A DNA stretch of 64,000 bases from Eretmocerus hayati (GCA_029851415.1 CM056741.1:62238282-62302281), one strand, 5' to 3'. Numbered from the stretch's first letter, positions 46,276 to 59,698 are shown. Notes: a model not told the origin generated them from the sequence alone. Program-made: numbers and translations.

Positions 46276-48713
46276 AAAGAGGTGAATTGACAATTGTATG
46301 AATAGATTTCACCATATCAACTGGTCTCGAACCTCCAAAGTTTCCAGACGATGGTATCTTCAGAATCGGTGTAACAATGGCACGTCTTCATTGAATCGGG
46401 AAGCGGATCATTTGTGAGCAGTAGTGAAATTGACAATTCGTGAGTGATACAGAGTAAAAAATGCATCTATCGGATGTGGTTCATCCAGCACGAGGGACAG
46501 GCTTGAACTGATGCAACCTGAATCGGTTGGTTTCTGACATTCTCTTCTTGCGGAGTTCGGAAAAATCGAAAAAGAAGCTGGGATTGACAAGACGATAATT
46601 GTATACGTCGAAGATGTGCGTGTGTGCAATCGTTGGATACACGGTTTATGAGCATTCTCATTGAGTACATCAACAAAAAGTGCATTTTGCGTAATGTGAA
46701 TCTCGCCCCTTTCCGAGTTTTTTGTGCAGTATCTAGCTTTTCTGACGATTTGACGAAAATCTTCATACAAAAAATATGAATTTGACAATGAGTTTCGTAA
46801 GCTATTGAGCGAAACATATTATGTGCTTTACCATCCACCAAACAGTTAGCAGCACGTGCATCGCAGAAATCTACAGCCTCTCAATCTAGGTAACAAACAA
46901 ATTCCATCCCTATATCCCTTTTGGTACAAACTCTTTCTGCACTTTTTTCATCATCGGTACAAGTTGTTGTTGCTGTTGTTATTGTTGTTGTTCTAGTTGT
47001 TTACGGCGTTTGTTGGATCACCTTTTTTCTATAGATTCGACTTTTGACGAATGCAGCTGGTTTGATAAATTGTCAAGGAAGAACAATGAACAAAACCGCT
47101 CTACTCCAACTTTGTCGTAGTCCAAACCGCAAATGTGGCAAGTCTCGCCGTGAAAAAAGAGACCAAAACACGAAAAAAAGGGTTTAGTGTCGGTGAAAAA
47201 GAACAAAATACGTCAGTCCGAGGAGACAGGGCAGGACAGAAAAATTTAAACAGCAGAGAGAAAGAAAAGAAGAAAGAAAGAGGTGGACAGAGATGCACAC
47301 AGTTCTAACGAATGCCTTGGAGATTTGTACAAAATGAAGGACGAGAGAGCGAGAAAGAGGAAAGAGACAAAACGAACTGAGTTGGAAAGGATGAATGAAG
47401 TTGAATGGCGTCAGAGTCAGATATATAGAAAGTTTGTAGAGAATGGGGTGGGTTATACACGAGGAAGAAAAAAAGCAGTTGATTATAAAAAAGTGCTGAA
47501 GTCGCTAATGAGCCTCTCTTCTTCTCTATTCCAGCCCATTCCACATTTGCTCTCATCGTCTCTTGTCTACATTTTCAGCACGGTGCGATAGTCAAGCTTG
47601 ACTTTTTTTTCATATCCATCCGAAAGAGAGAGTCTCCACTATCTCATCTCGCGCTCTCACGCGACTCGAGCAATTTGAAGTGCGTCAGAGCATCTCTTCC
47701 TATCTCTTTCTTTCTAACTCTCTTTGATCCTTTTTACCTACTAAAGTCGACACGTTTGTTGAGTTCATAGGGACTTGTTAAAGATTCTGCAGAGTCGGCA
47801 TTCAACGTTAAGTGGACCCCATTGCATCCTCTAACAGATGAATTTTTGTCACATTAAACTGCAGATACTGGATTCATCGCGCTAGGGTTCCATCGTATTA
47901 GAGAAATGCATTGATATTCATCTTTAAAAGCGGTGTCCTTTATTCTTTGCAGATTGAGGATTAAGGCATGTTGGGTTGAGTAAAGATGAATAATTTATTG
48001 TTAATTGAATTTGTGGAGACGTAAACGAAGAATTGGATTAAATGAAATATTCATCCGTGACGCCTCGTCAAGGAAGATGAGATCAGACGTGGAGTCGTTC
48101 AGATTTTTGATCAAAGAAAACACATGATATCCCATCAGTTTTCGGTTTATTGGAGTAACAGGTTGCCAGGGGAAAATTTCATGCTCTTTCAAAATGAATA
48201 TGGTTGATCGTGTCACATTTTGATCAAATTTTGTATAACGGTAGTTTCCAGAAGAATATCAATACATCACTGTAAGCATGCTTGTCTCGAAAACTTCTCG
48301 AAATACATGGGCACTGAGATGAACCAACAACGACGTCAAATCTGGCATCTTGCATACACGGAAGATAACTTTGGTATATCCCACAGAATCTTTGAAGGAA
48401 TTAACTGAATTTTGCTGCACGAGAATCAAAAACTGTTGCAGATCAGGGTTCGACACGAAATTGAATTTGAGATTCGTGTTATTTTGTGTCGAGGGAACAA
48501 ACTTCTGTCCTAATTCTGGTCATTTATCTTGAATCGACAGAATTGAACTATCCGATGCACCTCTAAAATTTTCACGAAGATATTAACTCCCCGACCCGAA
48601 ACTATAATTTCGTTCAATATTAAACACTGCTCCAGATTATGACACACCGAGATACTATTTGGACGCTTCCTACTAAGAAAATAGTACCGTCAATTGGAGT
48701 TTTTTTGAACAAC
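46276..48713. other. Unannotated stretch with a TTG microsatellite
   Basis: No gene is recognised. A (TTG)n-like run (GTTGTTGTTGCTGTTGTTAT) spans about 46962-46992. A purine-rich AAAGAAAAGAAGAAAGAAAG stretch lies near 47262-47281. Frames at 46408-46841 overlap on the same strand in two phases and match nothing. Confidence 0.4.
46962..46992. repeat. (TTG)n-like microsatellite
   Basis: Ten imperfect TTG units with CTG and TTA variants. Confidence 0.9.
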
Positions 48714-49441
48714 AGGGGTAACTTTGGAACACTCTAGTAAAACTTCGAATATCTTCGCTACCTGAAACCCAGGTTCTTCTCCGGTTTTAGTGCCCCTTTT
48801 GCTCGTTAATGGCATGCGTGTGCAATGTTTTGCACCGACGACGTGAGAGCCTCGATCATCTGTGTTTTCGTTTCTAACAAACTTTTTTAAAAATATGATT
48901 TTCGGGTGAGAAAATCAATTAGTATGGTTTGCGTGCTCCCAGGCTGGAACCAGGATAATGGTGCTAGATTTCATTGAATCATATAACCAATACCTCGACG
49001 ATATCATCGTCACATTGGTCTATTTTCACCCTGACTCAATTTTGTAGGGAACGATTGAAGAGTTCGTGTTTTTCTTGCAAACGGAAATAGTTCTGGTTCA
49101 CTTGAACAGGAAAATACATGATTTTTCGAGGTATGGGGTAACTTTGGAACAACTCACAAAACCAGAGAGAATCAGGTTTTCTGGTGCAGAGACAAGGCGG
49201 GATAACTTTGGAACACTTGACGATTGAGCTTCAGGAAGCGTACAATAAGGTTCAAATGTCTTTTCTACGAGATCCACCGTAACATAAGACAGCCTCAATG
49301 ACACCAGAGGTATAGTAAATCGGACTTTCGATATTTAGGAATGAACATAGAGCCATGCAGTGAAACAATGACGAAAGTTCTCACATTACATTTTTGATAC
49401 TGTTCCAGAGTTACCTTAGTGGGGGGTCTAACTTTGGAACG
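48714..49441. repeat. Recurrent GGGGTAACTTTGGAAC motif
   Basis: The motif GGGGTAACTTTGGAAC(A) occurs at 48715-48732 and 49135-49150, with variants CGGGATAACTTTGGAACAC at 49198-49216 and GGGGTCTAACTTTGGAAC at 49423-49440. An inverted variant, GTTCCAGAGTTACC, is at 49402-49415. The spacing is irregular (about 420, 63 and 225 bp) and the intervening sequence is not obviously repeated. It may be a set of sub-terminal sites of a decayed transposon or binding sites of a host factor. Confidence 0.65.
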
Positions 49442-52400
49442 TTACTTTGAACACGCATAGCTTTGACCAGGGACGTCCAAATGAAATTCAATACTCGTCA
49501 ATCGAAAGCTAGAACTACAGCTTTTCGATTGACCACAGATGCATTGTACTTTTGCTGTGTGACTTGGAAGATACAGAGGAATCCCATAAAAAATTAAAGA
49601 AAGTGTTCCAAAATGACCTCGTTCGATGGTATCTCTGCATTGCTGTAGTATTAATATGAAGGTTATCATCTCCCACAATTTGAAATACCATCTTCTTGAT
49701 AGGATGTGACGATTTGTTCCTTTTCGCAAATGTATTGAGTTTTTGAAGGTTGTATGAAAGGTACCCGGTTTAACGGTATGTTTCATTAGTTTTTGATGAT
49801 ATGTTCGGAACTCGTGAGATTGGAGAAGTGGAGTACCTTCTCGAAAGAAAGTGCCAGCTTCACCAACATTCGAAAAGCATTCAACTGACCTAAGAAAGAA
49901 AACGTCATTGATTTCAAATCCATAAAAATGAGTTATCTCAACAATTAAATCATTTGACTTTGTGCTGGCACAATTTTCAGACAATTATTAGCCGACGTCA
50001 TCAGGTAGAAAATGCATCGAAATTTTTCACTAGAGGAACTAAAATTCACTTGACTCTGAATATTTATCATTGTAAAGAATAGCTTCCTCACGAGCAAAAA
50101 TACACGACCTAGTTTTCCATCATGCTAAGAAACAGACACTATTGCTGCTTCCAAGAAATTGGTTTTCTCATAATTCGAATTTCTTCTTACTCCCTCATCT
50201 CACCTTTTCATCCTCAATAATCTCGCTAATAACAGACTATCCCATGGATGATAAATTGCTCATCAACTCGATTGCGCTCACGCTTCTTTGACTGCAAGAA
50301 TCACATAAAAATCTCACTACCTCCAAAGAAAAAAAATTGAAACTCATCTTTCACCATCATTTCATTCATCCACAACTCGCTCCATCAAATCACAGACATT
50401 AGACTAATATATAAGTGAAGACATTTCTAGGGTCGCAAAATTGACAGATGAGCAGTTGCAATCTATAAAATGTCTCTGTCGTCTGTAAAACGCCTATCCT
50501 CTCAAGTCGTCGTCGTCGTCGTCTTCGTGCCAGACGCAAGACGAGCGACTGAGTGCAGTCGAGTAAACGTCCCAAAGAGACAGACGTGAAGCTTTAGAAA
50601 GAGATGGGATGGATAAAATGCAAGAGCACATCACTGACTGAAGTAGGAAGTAGAAATATCAGACGAGACATCACAGAGGGAGAGAGTGGGCGTCAGGTGC
50701 AAGCTCTCTTTCGGAGTACAACGAAACGAGTCGTATAAGTGATAGGGAAATAAGGCCAAAGAATGAGAAGAGTAGTATTTTCTAGTTGAGGGGTGCTAAA
50801 ACTCAAATTACGAGCGTTTAAGTAGTCAGTGTTGAGACCATCCGACTTTTCTGCGACCATCTTTGAGTTAATACAACTCCCTAAGAAGCGTACACATAGG
50901 AATGCTTACAGTGGATGAATTACAAGGTCTTGCATTATCTATCCTTTGCTTCTCATCTTGTTTTTCTTTACACTTATCTTGCCTTCTACTCCAAAAGACG
51001 TGACTGCATGCACTACAAAAGGCAGCTCGTGTCGTTGCAGCTGTTACTTTATCTTGTTAGAAGCGCAAGTTCCTTTGGAAAGCAGAAGCTCTATAATTTT
51101 CGACCAGTGCTTTGACTTAATTTCAAAGTCAGTCCTGTAACTGTTTAGAATGTTCCTTCACTGGCATTCGAAGTGTTGTGGAATTCCAGACTTCATTGTA
51201 ACGCTCCCCGAGAGAGCTACTCTGGCACAATCTAATTTGCTTACTGATTGACAGATTTTTGATTGATGGTCAAATCATATCTTGATAAAAAATCTTGACT
51301 AGAGTGTGGAAATCTCAATCCCCATACGATGATTTATCAGCTAATAAAATATGAAATCTGTTACATCTTTTGATAGTAATCCATCGCAATCTTTATACAT
51401 TCCCAGGAGTAAGATTGATTTGTAGAGAATTTTGACAAAATCACAATTCACCATGATTTATCAAAATCATCAGAACAATTTCTCCTCTGAAAACAAGCAA
51501 TAAGCCAGATAAAATATTATTTTGAAAGTTCTGAAGAGCTCGTTCAAATTCCTAAATAATTTTCTTTGTTACTACTTTTCTGAGATGTGTCAATTGTCTG
51601 TGATAAAAAATTGTTCTCGATTTTCCATTTTCTCGCAGAAATTCTCACTTTGTAACTTACAAAGTTAGAAGTTCACGTGAAAGGGCCCTAAGCAAACTTC
51701 TGAACCACCTTGCCAGGTGTTGACTTCTCAATTCAAAACTTTTTATTATTAATCATTCATCTCGTGAGATCAGCTGTTTTCTTGATACCGGAACAGCGGA
51801 TTAAACCGTAACTAGTTCGGATTTCAATGATACCAATGTTTTCTTCCGATTTTTTTCAAATCTCCCTTTTTATCAACTATACCAAGCAACACCAACTTAC
51901 ATTTTAACTTACAATTCATAAATCACACAACAAGGTATAGAAACTGTTCGACTGAGTCCTCGTGTGCCTCTATGAGCAGGTTATTTTTTATTTTATCATT
52001 TTGGCATAAGTCATTTTTGTCGATTGAAGGCAAAAATTCAAAATCATACCTCTCGCTGGGTAAACCTTTAGTGCGACAATCGTCATCAGCATAAAACAAC
52101 CAACAGTAGAGTGCCGCAACTCTCAGAATTAATTTTCCAATCCTTCATCAAAAAACCAAAGCTTCCAAAGCTGTTCAAAATCCATTTTCCTCTCGATCAG
52201 TTCATAACTACAACATCTATAACTCCGCACTCTCGATCCAATAGTTTCCAAGGCTTTTCTCAAGAGAACTGCTTGAGATTGGCGCTTGATTTGAATTTAG
52301 ATAGAATATATAAGCGCATAGTTGCGAAGGAATCCGCGAGTTTATTAAGCGTGGAAGATGATCTTCGAACGATCAAAAGCTCTCTTGCCTACGGCTGCAT

Positions 52401-53587
52401 ATATAGCTTGACTTGGCTGTCTTAGTATATGTATAGATAGAGAGCTATATGTATATGGGGTAATCCACTTTAGCATCAGCTCGAACGATGGCGTCTGCAG
52501 CGTTGGCCTTCGAAGCCGGCAAGTAATTTAAATGCACCAATCCAGAACTCTCAGAGAGTGAGCTTATTCAGCCATAACCAATCGCAATCACGTGCACTTC
52601 TATTATATACGTCCGTGATCTCTCGTGGATGCGGCGGAATATCGAGCGTCTCTCGAAACGAATTATTATTACGCCGCGGTGGTGGAGTTATGACGCGCCC
52701 AGCCTGCATAGCCAACGCTTGTTTGAGATTGGGACTCGAGTTCTCTTTTCGATGTGGGGGAGAATAAGTGGTTGGTCCTATATATCACCTTATTTGAGCC
52801 AACGTCCATTTCTACTTCATCGTTTCAAATTCACTCTCTTTGGCAGTTGAAGGTTCTATAATTTTTCAATCTATTCGCGAATATGCCTTTCCAATTCCGT
52901 AGATTCTGAATATTCACGTCGGAGTGGAAGATATGAGAGGATCAATAATGTTTTGAGCGAATGCATGCATCCGGCTATATGGCCGATGAATAAATATCCA
53001 TCAGGCTTCGTGGTATTATTTTGTGTATGCTTTGTTTATTTTAGATTGTTTCATTTTCCGATTTCAGTTTCTCCTGCATAAATACTCATATGAGTGGTAG
53101 AGCTGATGCTGTCATATTGAATGTGATTTTAATTTCACTACAAACTGCAGTCCCGCACGATACAATCTAATACGGTGAAATGGCCTACGTTTCATTTCCT
53201 GTCTGGAGCAAATTCTATTTCTTTATCGAAACCGCACACTGAACTATGAACTACGAATAACCAGGATTTTACTATTAGAGAATTTTAAGTCACACGTAGA
53301 TGTTTTTTAGGAGCCACTCATATGGCCTTTTTACTTTGCTCGTTGAAGATGTCACTGTGAAGTATCTTTATACCATCATCTCGTTTTTTTTTGTTGAACG
53401 AATTTCTATTTTTCTTCGACTAGTCTTTAGGGACCAGTAAGTCTATGTCTTGACATGCGCGATTAGCTTATTTAATGAATTCATTCATTCAATAATGAGT
53501 ACACGCGGCTTGTATGTATATTGTATACGCATATGTTACGAACTGCGATCCGTATGGTCTGTTACGGCCAGTGCGGTTTGTATCGGA
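49442..53587. other. Unannotated stretch with a 180-codon minus frame
   Basis: The minus-strand frame at 49442-49984 (180 codons) begins right beside the repeated TTTGGAAC motif. Its composition is protein-like but I recognise no family or motif. It could be an old transposon frame, or chance. A GTC microsatellite lies at about 50505-50524. Elsewhere nothing is recognised. Confidence 0.35.
50505..50524. repeat. (GTC)n microsatellite
   Basis: GTCGTCGTCGTCGTCGTC-type run of about six units. Confidence 0.9.
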
Positions 53588-53764
53588 CGGGAACTTTACT
53601 CCGAACTCGGTGATTACTGTAGCGGTGGTGTGACTCGCTACTATTTTTTTACGTCCACGTTCCTTATACATGGTGGACCACCTAATTCCATGTTCTTCAT
53701 GCATGACGAGTGACGCGAATCGCCCCACCGCGACAGTAATCACCGAACTCGGAATAAGGTCCCT
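53588..53764. repeat. Short inverted repeat centred near 53.67 kb
   Basis: The left arm (53588-53637), with GGGAACTTTACTCCGAACTC then GGTGATTACTGTAGCGGTGG, is inverted in the right arm (53706-53764), with CCCCACCGCGACAGTAATCA then CCGAACTCGGAATAAGGTCCC. About 40 of 48 positions match. Each arm also contains the palindrome CCGAACTCGG, so each can fold alone. The loop of about 68 bp holds GTCCACGTTCC and CATGGTGGACC, which can pair with each other. The element is richer in GC than its flanks. Its family is unknown. Confidence 0.75.
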
Positions 53765-54770
53765 GTTCGCGGATGATCACACGGAACAGCGGGGCCGGGT
53801 CCCTCATATACATTTCTTACCTCGTTTCTTACGTATTATATATTTTTTTCAGTGATAGTTCATGCGATTAGTAGCCGAGTTCTTCCGTGCCTAGATTCCT
53901 TCACTCATTTCCAAAACAGTGCTTAATTCTTGCATCATTCGCTCAGCTTGGTGACCTTGTGCCTTTTGCATTAACGCACCGCTGCGCACTGATTTTGATC
54001 GAATAATTTTTCTTCAACTCATTTCTTCCTTGCTTCACAATCACAAACCCTTTCGACAGGAACAAGATTTAGGTTCCGATTGGCCGGCCCCGCATCGCAC
54101 CTCGGCTCGACAATCTTACCGAGAGCCTGCGATGTCACCGCGTCAGTGCGATATTTGCAAGAGAATATCACTCGAAATGATCCATAGACTTTGATCCCAA
54201 GATCCAGGATTTCGAGATTCTTGCTCTCAAAACGTTAAGGTTTCTCTAAGAAGTTCAAATCACCATGTTCGGAAACCACTTTAGTAGAATAAAATCTGAG
54301 CCACTTCATATGATTAGTCTAGTCTCTAACTCTAATACTGTTGTATTCAGACAGAGATTCCTCTTATACTTCATTACCTCCTGTAAACAGTGAGAAGTCA
54401 AGTAATATGACAAAAATAATGGGCAGAGCCAGTCGTTCTTCATCACAACACATGTGGAAAGGTGTAAATTCCCTTATAACAAGGTGTCGCAGAGAAGCAA
54501 GTAGTCACAAGCTCCCTAGTGTATACCGTATAAGAAGGAATAGGGTTTTAGCGCCTCTGCATCATATGTTTCTTTTTTTCCCAGAGTCACCCTTTTCTTG
54601 GACGGAAAAACGACCGCCGTGAATATTTTACCCGGCTTAGCAGGATTGAGCGTCTCGCAAGGGAGCGAGGCAAATATTTTTTACTTAGCCACCTTTTCCT
54701 TGATTGCAAGCCTATTTTCTCCCGCCTCGGCACTTTGGAGAATATTAAAATGCTGCGAGCTTTCTCAAAT
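53765..54770. other. Unannotated spacer
   Basis: No gene is recognised. CCTCGGCTCGACAATC and nearby CG-rich sequence around 54085-54150 stand out in composition only. The 93-codon frame at 54341-54622 matches nothing known. Confidence 0.4.
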
Positions 54771-56137
54771 GAGTAATTCCGCACGAAAGCGGACCACGAA
54801 TTGCAAACATGTTTCAAACTCTTTTTCCGACATTTCTAATCGATTCTATGGTCCAAAAAATGAACTTTTCACCCTCTATGGGGTGAAAAAAAAATTTTTT
54901 GTTTCCGTGGGGAATATCTTTGTGATAGTGTTTTTAGGAAAAAATACCAATCTTTTTTCAGTAAAATGGGTGTAGTTCCGACTTGAGGTAAGATACGACC
55001 ACGCAAATAGTGGCATTCGAAAGGTCTTTCAAAAATCTATCGAAATATGTTTCGAAAATTTTTTTTGAGGCTACGGACGCTCCTTATGAGCAAAAAGGCG
55101 AAAAACAGAAAAAATTCATTTCCTCAAAAACCTAATTTTCTAAAAATCTGGAAATCCATATTTCGATGTAAAATTGCGTGTTCTTCCAGAAAAAAGTGGT
55201 GCCGATCTGTGTTTTTGGGTTCTACGCTGTTTTTTTTTACGTTTTATCAATATTCTCAGCCTTTTCGGTTGAAAAATGAATTTTTCTGCGCATGCGCAGG
55301 AATTTAGACTGCTGAAACCAATTCCAATGAAAAGCCAAGGAAATTTCCTTCAAAATGACTACTTGACGAAGTCAATTTTATCTACTTGGCCCAAAGTTAC
55401 ATCACATTAATGATGAGGCATCCTCAAGAGGGGTAAATGCAGATCTTGCACGAATTTCCCATTACTATCGTGACTCGAGTAGAAGTGTCATCATTTTTTA
55501 GACCTTCTAACTTTGGGCCAAGTACATCGAATCGACTTCACCAAGTATAGTCATTCTGAAGGAAATTTCCTTGGCTTTTCAATGGAACTGGTTTCAGCAG
55601 TCTAAATTCCTGCGCATGCGCAGAAAAATTCATTTTTCAACCGAAAAGGCTGAGAATATTGATAAAACGTAAAAAAAACAGCGTAGAACCCAAAAACACA
55701 GATCGGGACCACTTTTTTCTGGAAGAACACGCAATTTTACATCGAAATACGGATTTCTAGATTTTTAGAAAATTAGGTTTTCGAGGAGATGAATTTTTTC
55801 TGTTTTTCACCTTTTTGCTCATGGGGGGCGTCCGTAGCCTCAAAAAAAATTTTTCGAAACATATTTCGATAGATTTTCGAAAGACCTTTCGAATGCCACT
55901 ATTTGCGTGGTCGTATCTTACCTCAAGTCGGAACTACACCCATTTTACTGAAAAAAGATTGGTATTCTTCCCTAAAAACACTATCACAAAGATATTCCCC
56001 ACGGAAACAAAAGTTTTTTTTTCACCCCATAGAGGGTGAAAAGTTCATTTTTCAGACCATAGAATCGATTAAGAATAGTGGAAAAACAATCTGAGATATG
56101 TCTGCAATTCGTGGTCCGCTTTCGCGCGGAATTACTC
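54771..56137. mobile_element. 1.37-kb near-perfect hairpin element
   Basis: Arms of about 625 bp (54771-55400 and about 55513-56137) are inverted copies with only scattered substitutions. The ends are GAGTAATTCCGCACGAAAGC on the left and GCTTTCGCGCGGAATTACTC on the right. Each end can itself fold through CCGC/GCGG. Shared internal blocks include GGTAAGATACGACCACGCAA, GAACTTTTCACCCTCTATGG, TTCTGCGCATGCGCAGGAAT and GAAGGAAATTTCCTTGGCTT. The central part of about 110 bp also pairs in places. Frames on the two arms are the same DNA read in opposite senses and carry no transposase. No target duplication is evident. It is the best-conserved foldback here, so probably the most recent. Confidence 0.9.
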
Positions 56138-58640
56138 AAATGTAAAGTATTTCTTATAGTTAGTATAAAATCGATAAATTCCCATCCACTTTAGTTTTTT
56201 CCCTATTTGAAGTGATTTGGACTTATACTTGGTCCCAAACCATATAATTGTATTCATCAATACCCATCAGGCGAATATCTATTCAGGATTGAAACGTATG
56301 CATAGATGATGAGCTCTTTCATGAATTAGTCCTTTCCTGAGTGCAAGTTGCTTCTCGGAGGACTCTGCAGTATTCCCGAATCGATTGCAACTTTTGAAAT
56401 GAAATCTTGATATTTTAAAGCGATGTGATATCTCATCGGATCGACTGAATATTGAGTCATAACCTTCTGCCGGGTTTGTATTAGCGTCTCAAACTGACGG
56501 AGGCAAATATTCATAACCAAAGTGAATCGAAAGATGTAACTTGGCTTTCAAATGGGATAATTTCGGATCCAAGACAATTCGAAAATAACTAGGGGTGAAG
56601 GGCTCAGACATTCCTCTGAATAGAGCATGCGATCAAAACTGTCTTCGTTCGTTCAAATTATTGATGGGATTTGTTTCTATCTCTCTGCATCAGTCTAGAT
56701 TGATACGAAAAGAATTTTTTTCTGCAAGCTGATACCAACAGACCGACTGATTAAATATTCTTGATCATTATCGAAATCATTACTCTTTAATCTTGAGTGT
56801 CTTTTCTTTTCTCAGTTCTGAGATCTTTTGCAAGTTTGATTCTCACTTTGTCTATGCCACCTCCACAGGCACTGAATTAGCGTTTTTTCAGTCAATATCG
56901 TGTGTTATGATATACACTTCCGATTTGTGCACTCCTGAGCTATGCCGATGCACGACTCAAAAAATTACCATCAACGGTTCGTAATCCAATTGTGAAGGAT
57001 TTGAGATTGTGGAAAAAGTCCTGCGTACGCCGCACAGTGGGAATGACGAAAAATTTTCGATTTCAAATGTAGGTGTCAACTTATGGGTGAAGGAATTTTG
57101 ATTTTTCCCACCGCGCATTGTTCACGTCAATACGATTTGATGTTAATCTATGCAGAGCTGAATATTTGAGGCCCTTTGCAAAGTTCTTCCAGAAATCCTC
57201 ACCAACAGATTCTATGTAAAATTCGACTTGTGGCTACATCATCGGCAATTATCGTCCTGTCGTTGTTTTTCAATTAAGTCCAAACATTGGAGATTATCAA
57301 GATCCTTGGGCGAGAAATAAGCTATGGCGATAAAATATATGATCATTCTTCGTTTCCGTTTTTTATTAGACAGCTATTTTCATATATTTTCAAGATGATT
57401 CAGCACATCATCACATTTTCTCCACACATCGTGCTTAAATCAATGCCCATTCTTGACATCCATGCAACTCAATTCTCAAATATCGCATTGTCTCATACTC
57501 ACCATTATCTTCATCCCTTGTGCACACTTCATCCCTTGTGCATACAGCGTCAGCAATAAGAGTAGACCAAGGTGTATAGCGTCGGCCAGATAAGGTAATA
57601 GTCCTTAACGAATCCACTTATGATACAGCCTCACCCCCTCTCCCTCTCTCTTACTCGCGTCGCGAGTAATATCCATCAACTCCACTCCGGCCATCCACTC
57701 CGCATAGCAAATAGACTCGCGAACCCGCCGAGCTTGCTTAAATGTGGCTCTCCGATACGAAGCTTGGTCTATGTTAAGAACTTGGAGCTATATACATATA
57801 GATAGGGGTGTATCTATGTACAGTATAACCACTGCTGTGACTACGAGACTTACGCGCCCGCATAGAGTGTATTAAAGATACCCCGCGAGAGATAAGCAGT
57901 GTCTCTACCATAGTGGAGTATCTAGAGGTTCCTTTTAGAGAAGAGTCTGATGTCTTTGATGATGTATACATGTACAGGGACGGGGGGAGGGGGGAATTAT
58001 ATCTCAGCTACCTTGAATGTCGTTCGTCAGGAATGGCTTTTCATCTCGTTCTCTGTGCATAGTACGATGTCTGTATTTGTGTAGGTTGGCACAATTGAGA
58101 TACCAATCGATTAATTCTGACTGGAGTGAATGAGAGTTGGGTAGACTTGTGTGGATTTTGTATTCTTTTTGTGTGCGAGGATGTGGTTGCTCTTGTTCGA
58201 CTCTGAGAGATTTAAGGTATTTGAGTCGCTGATAATATGCGTTTGAATGCTCGCTTCGTTTCAAGACTGAGAATATGTGTTGATAAGTGAGAGAGATTCG
58301 TGGTTTTGTTCTATAGGTTATTTGGAGAACCTCAGATGTATGGACATCTTCATTGAGACTTGACGCTTCTTTTCCAGAGTCTATAAGTTTCTTACGTTGC
58401 TCTATTCTACAAAGAAATAATAACTGAAAATGATTGATGTGATGTTTGACTCGGGTAACTGATTCCGAGGACTCATCGACTACTGAATATTGCCTCTCGT
58501 AGCTACTCCCTGAAATGTGCTTCATAACCAATCCATTTGGACATGACTCAGCTGAAATCATTATTTTCATCAACAAATTATTTGTTGGTTCATTGGAAGA
58601 GAAATTTCAGTTAACCAAGTGAGTTTGAACCAATTTATCA
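56138..58640. other. Unannotated stretch with a 190-codon minus frame
   Basis: The minus-strand frame at 58004-58576 (190 codons) is one of the two longest in the window and lies just upstream of the Gypsy remnant. Its composition is protein-like, but I see no zinc knuckle, protease or other retroelement motif, so I leave it unnamed. A 13-bp direct repeat (CATCCCTTGTGCA) occurs near 57515 and 57532. Otherwise nothing is recognised. Confidence 0.35.
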
Positions 58641-58669
58641 ACTGTGTGTCGAGTTTCTGATTGAGCATC

Positions 58670-59698
58670 ATGCCGAGAGCAAGATGTCATCCTGCACCAC
58701 TTCCACAACAACCTGCTTGCGAGCCCACCCCGGTGCTGCTGAGACAGTCTGCCAGGTCCACGGTGAATACTATTGGCCCGGACTTTGCAACGGTGTCCGA
58801 TAACATGTGTGAGCACGTGCACCATGCAACCTCGCCAAGGCCACAAGACAAAGGTAATCGCCCTCGTCCTAGAACCTGAAGTCTATCAGCGACAGAAGTA
58901 CCTAAAAGTCGTACTCTCCGACAACGCACTCCAATTCAAGGGTGCAAAATGGATACGCCTCTATGATATCATCTAACCGACTGGAACCTGGAGGCCCCGA
59001 AGATGCTGTTCGCCATGCATCGACGATGCGACGCTGCGACTATATTTTTTCCCAGTGAGTTGCTCCTGGGACACAACATCACTCGCCCAGGTGAATGAGT
59101 CTCGCCACGGTCGGACGAGCTGGAAACCCGCATCGCTGCAGCCAACCGAGCACAGGGCCACTTCACCAACAGCTGGAGACCTTCGGATGAAGTCTTCACG
59201 GAGGGCGACATGGTGTTCATTGAGACACACCCTCCTCCAAAGCTGCCGATAACTCCGACGCCAGCCTTTTAATGGCATGGGCCCTACGAGATTATTCACT
59301 GTCACTCAACGCAAGCATTCTCTGACGAACGCCCCGAAAACACCACCCTAAAGGTGCACATCTCGGAAGTCTAGCAAGACCACACAGCTTCAGCCCCTTC
59401 GGCGGTTGAGCCTAGACCAACATCCTGCGCAACCAGTTGCACCAAGGATGAAGACGGACCCCCACCTGACCGGCCACATTTGCCAACCGCACTGACAAAT
59501 GCGGTCAACGAATCACCCAAGGACCTTAGTTGGAACGGATTCGTAACCGTCCCGATTGCCACGACTTCGGACCGTGCGCAAGACGACATCGCAACCCTTG
59601 CCGAGGAGAATCCCCCGGCAAGCATCGCTGAGATGGATACCTGGGCTGAACCCTACCCAGGGTCAGTAGACACTCCCCGAATCCTGAGCAATCAGTAA
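58670..59698 (+). pseudogene. Decayed Ty3/Gypsy-type integrase remnant
   Basis: Several reading frames together carry the order of a retroelement integrase C-terminal half. A zinc-binding-like part ends in the motif YYWPGL (about 58767-58784). An SDNALQF motif (about 58918-58938) matches the conserved SDNGxQF around the second catalytic aspartate, with G changed to A. A PSELLLGH motif (about 59051-59074) matches the usual PxELLxGR. A WHGPYEI motif (about 59271-59291) matches the GPY/F module. The region around the first catalytic aspartate is missing, and there are frameshifts and in-frame stops (near 58974, 59095, 59268 and 59371). The final open stretch ends at the stop at 59696-59698. The DNA is clearly richer in GC than its neighbours. 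No reverse transcriptase, protease or LTR pair was found. It is dead. Confidence 0.82.

Noticed and set aside
54598..56039. Frames of 74-125 codons on the big hairpin
   Set aside because: They mirror each other across the two arms, so they reflect the inverted repeat, not genes.
58004..58576. 190-codon minus-strand frame upstream of the Gypsy remnant
   Set aside because: Composition is protein-like, but no gag, protease or other family motif is visible and it lies on the opposite strand to the integrase.
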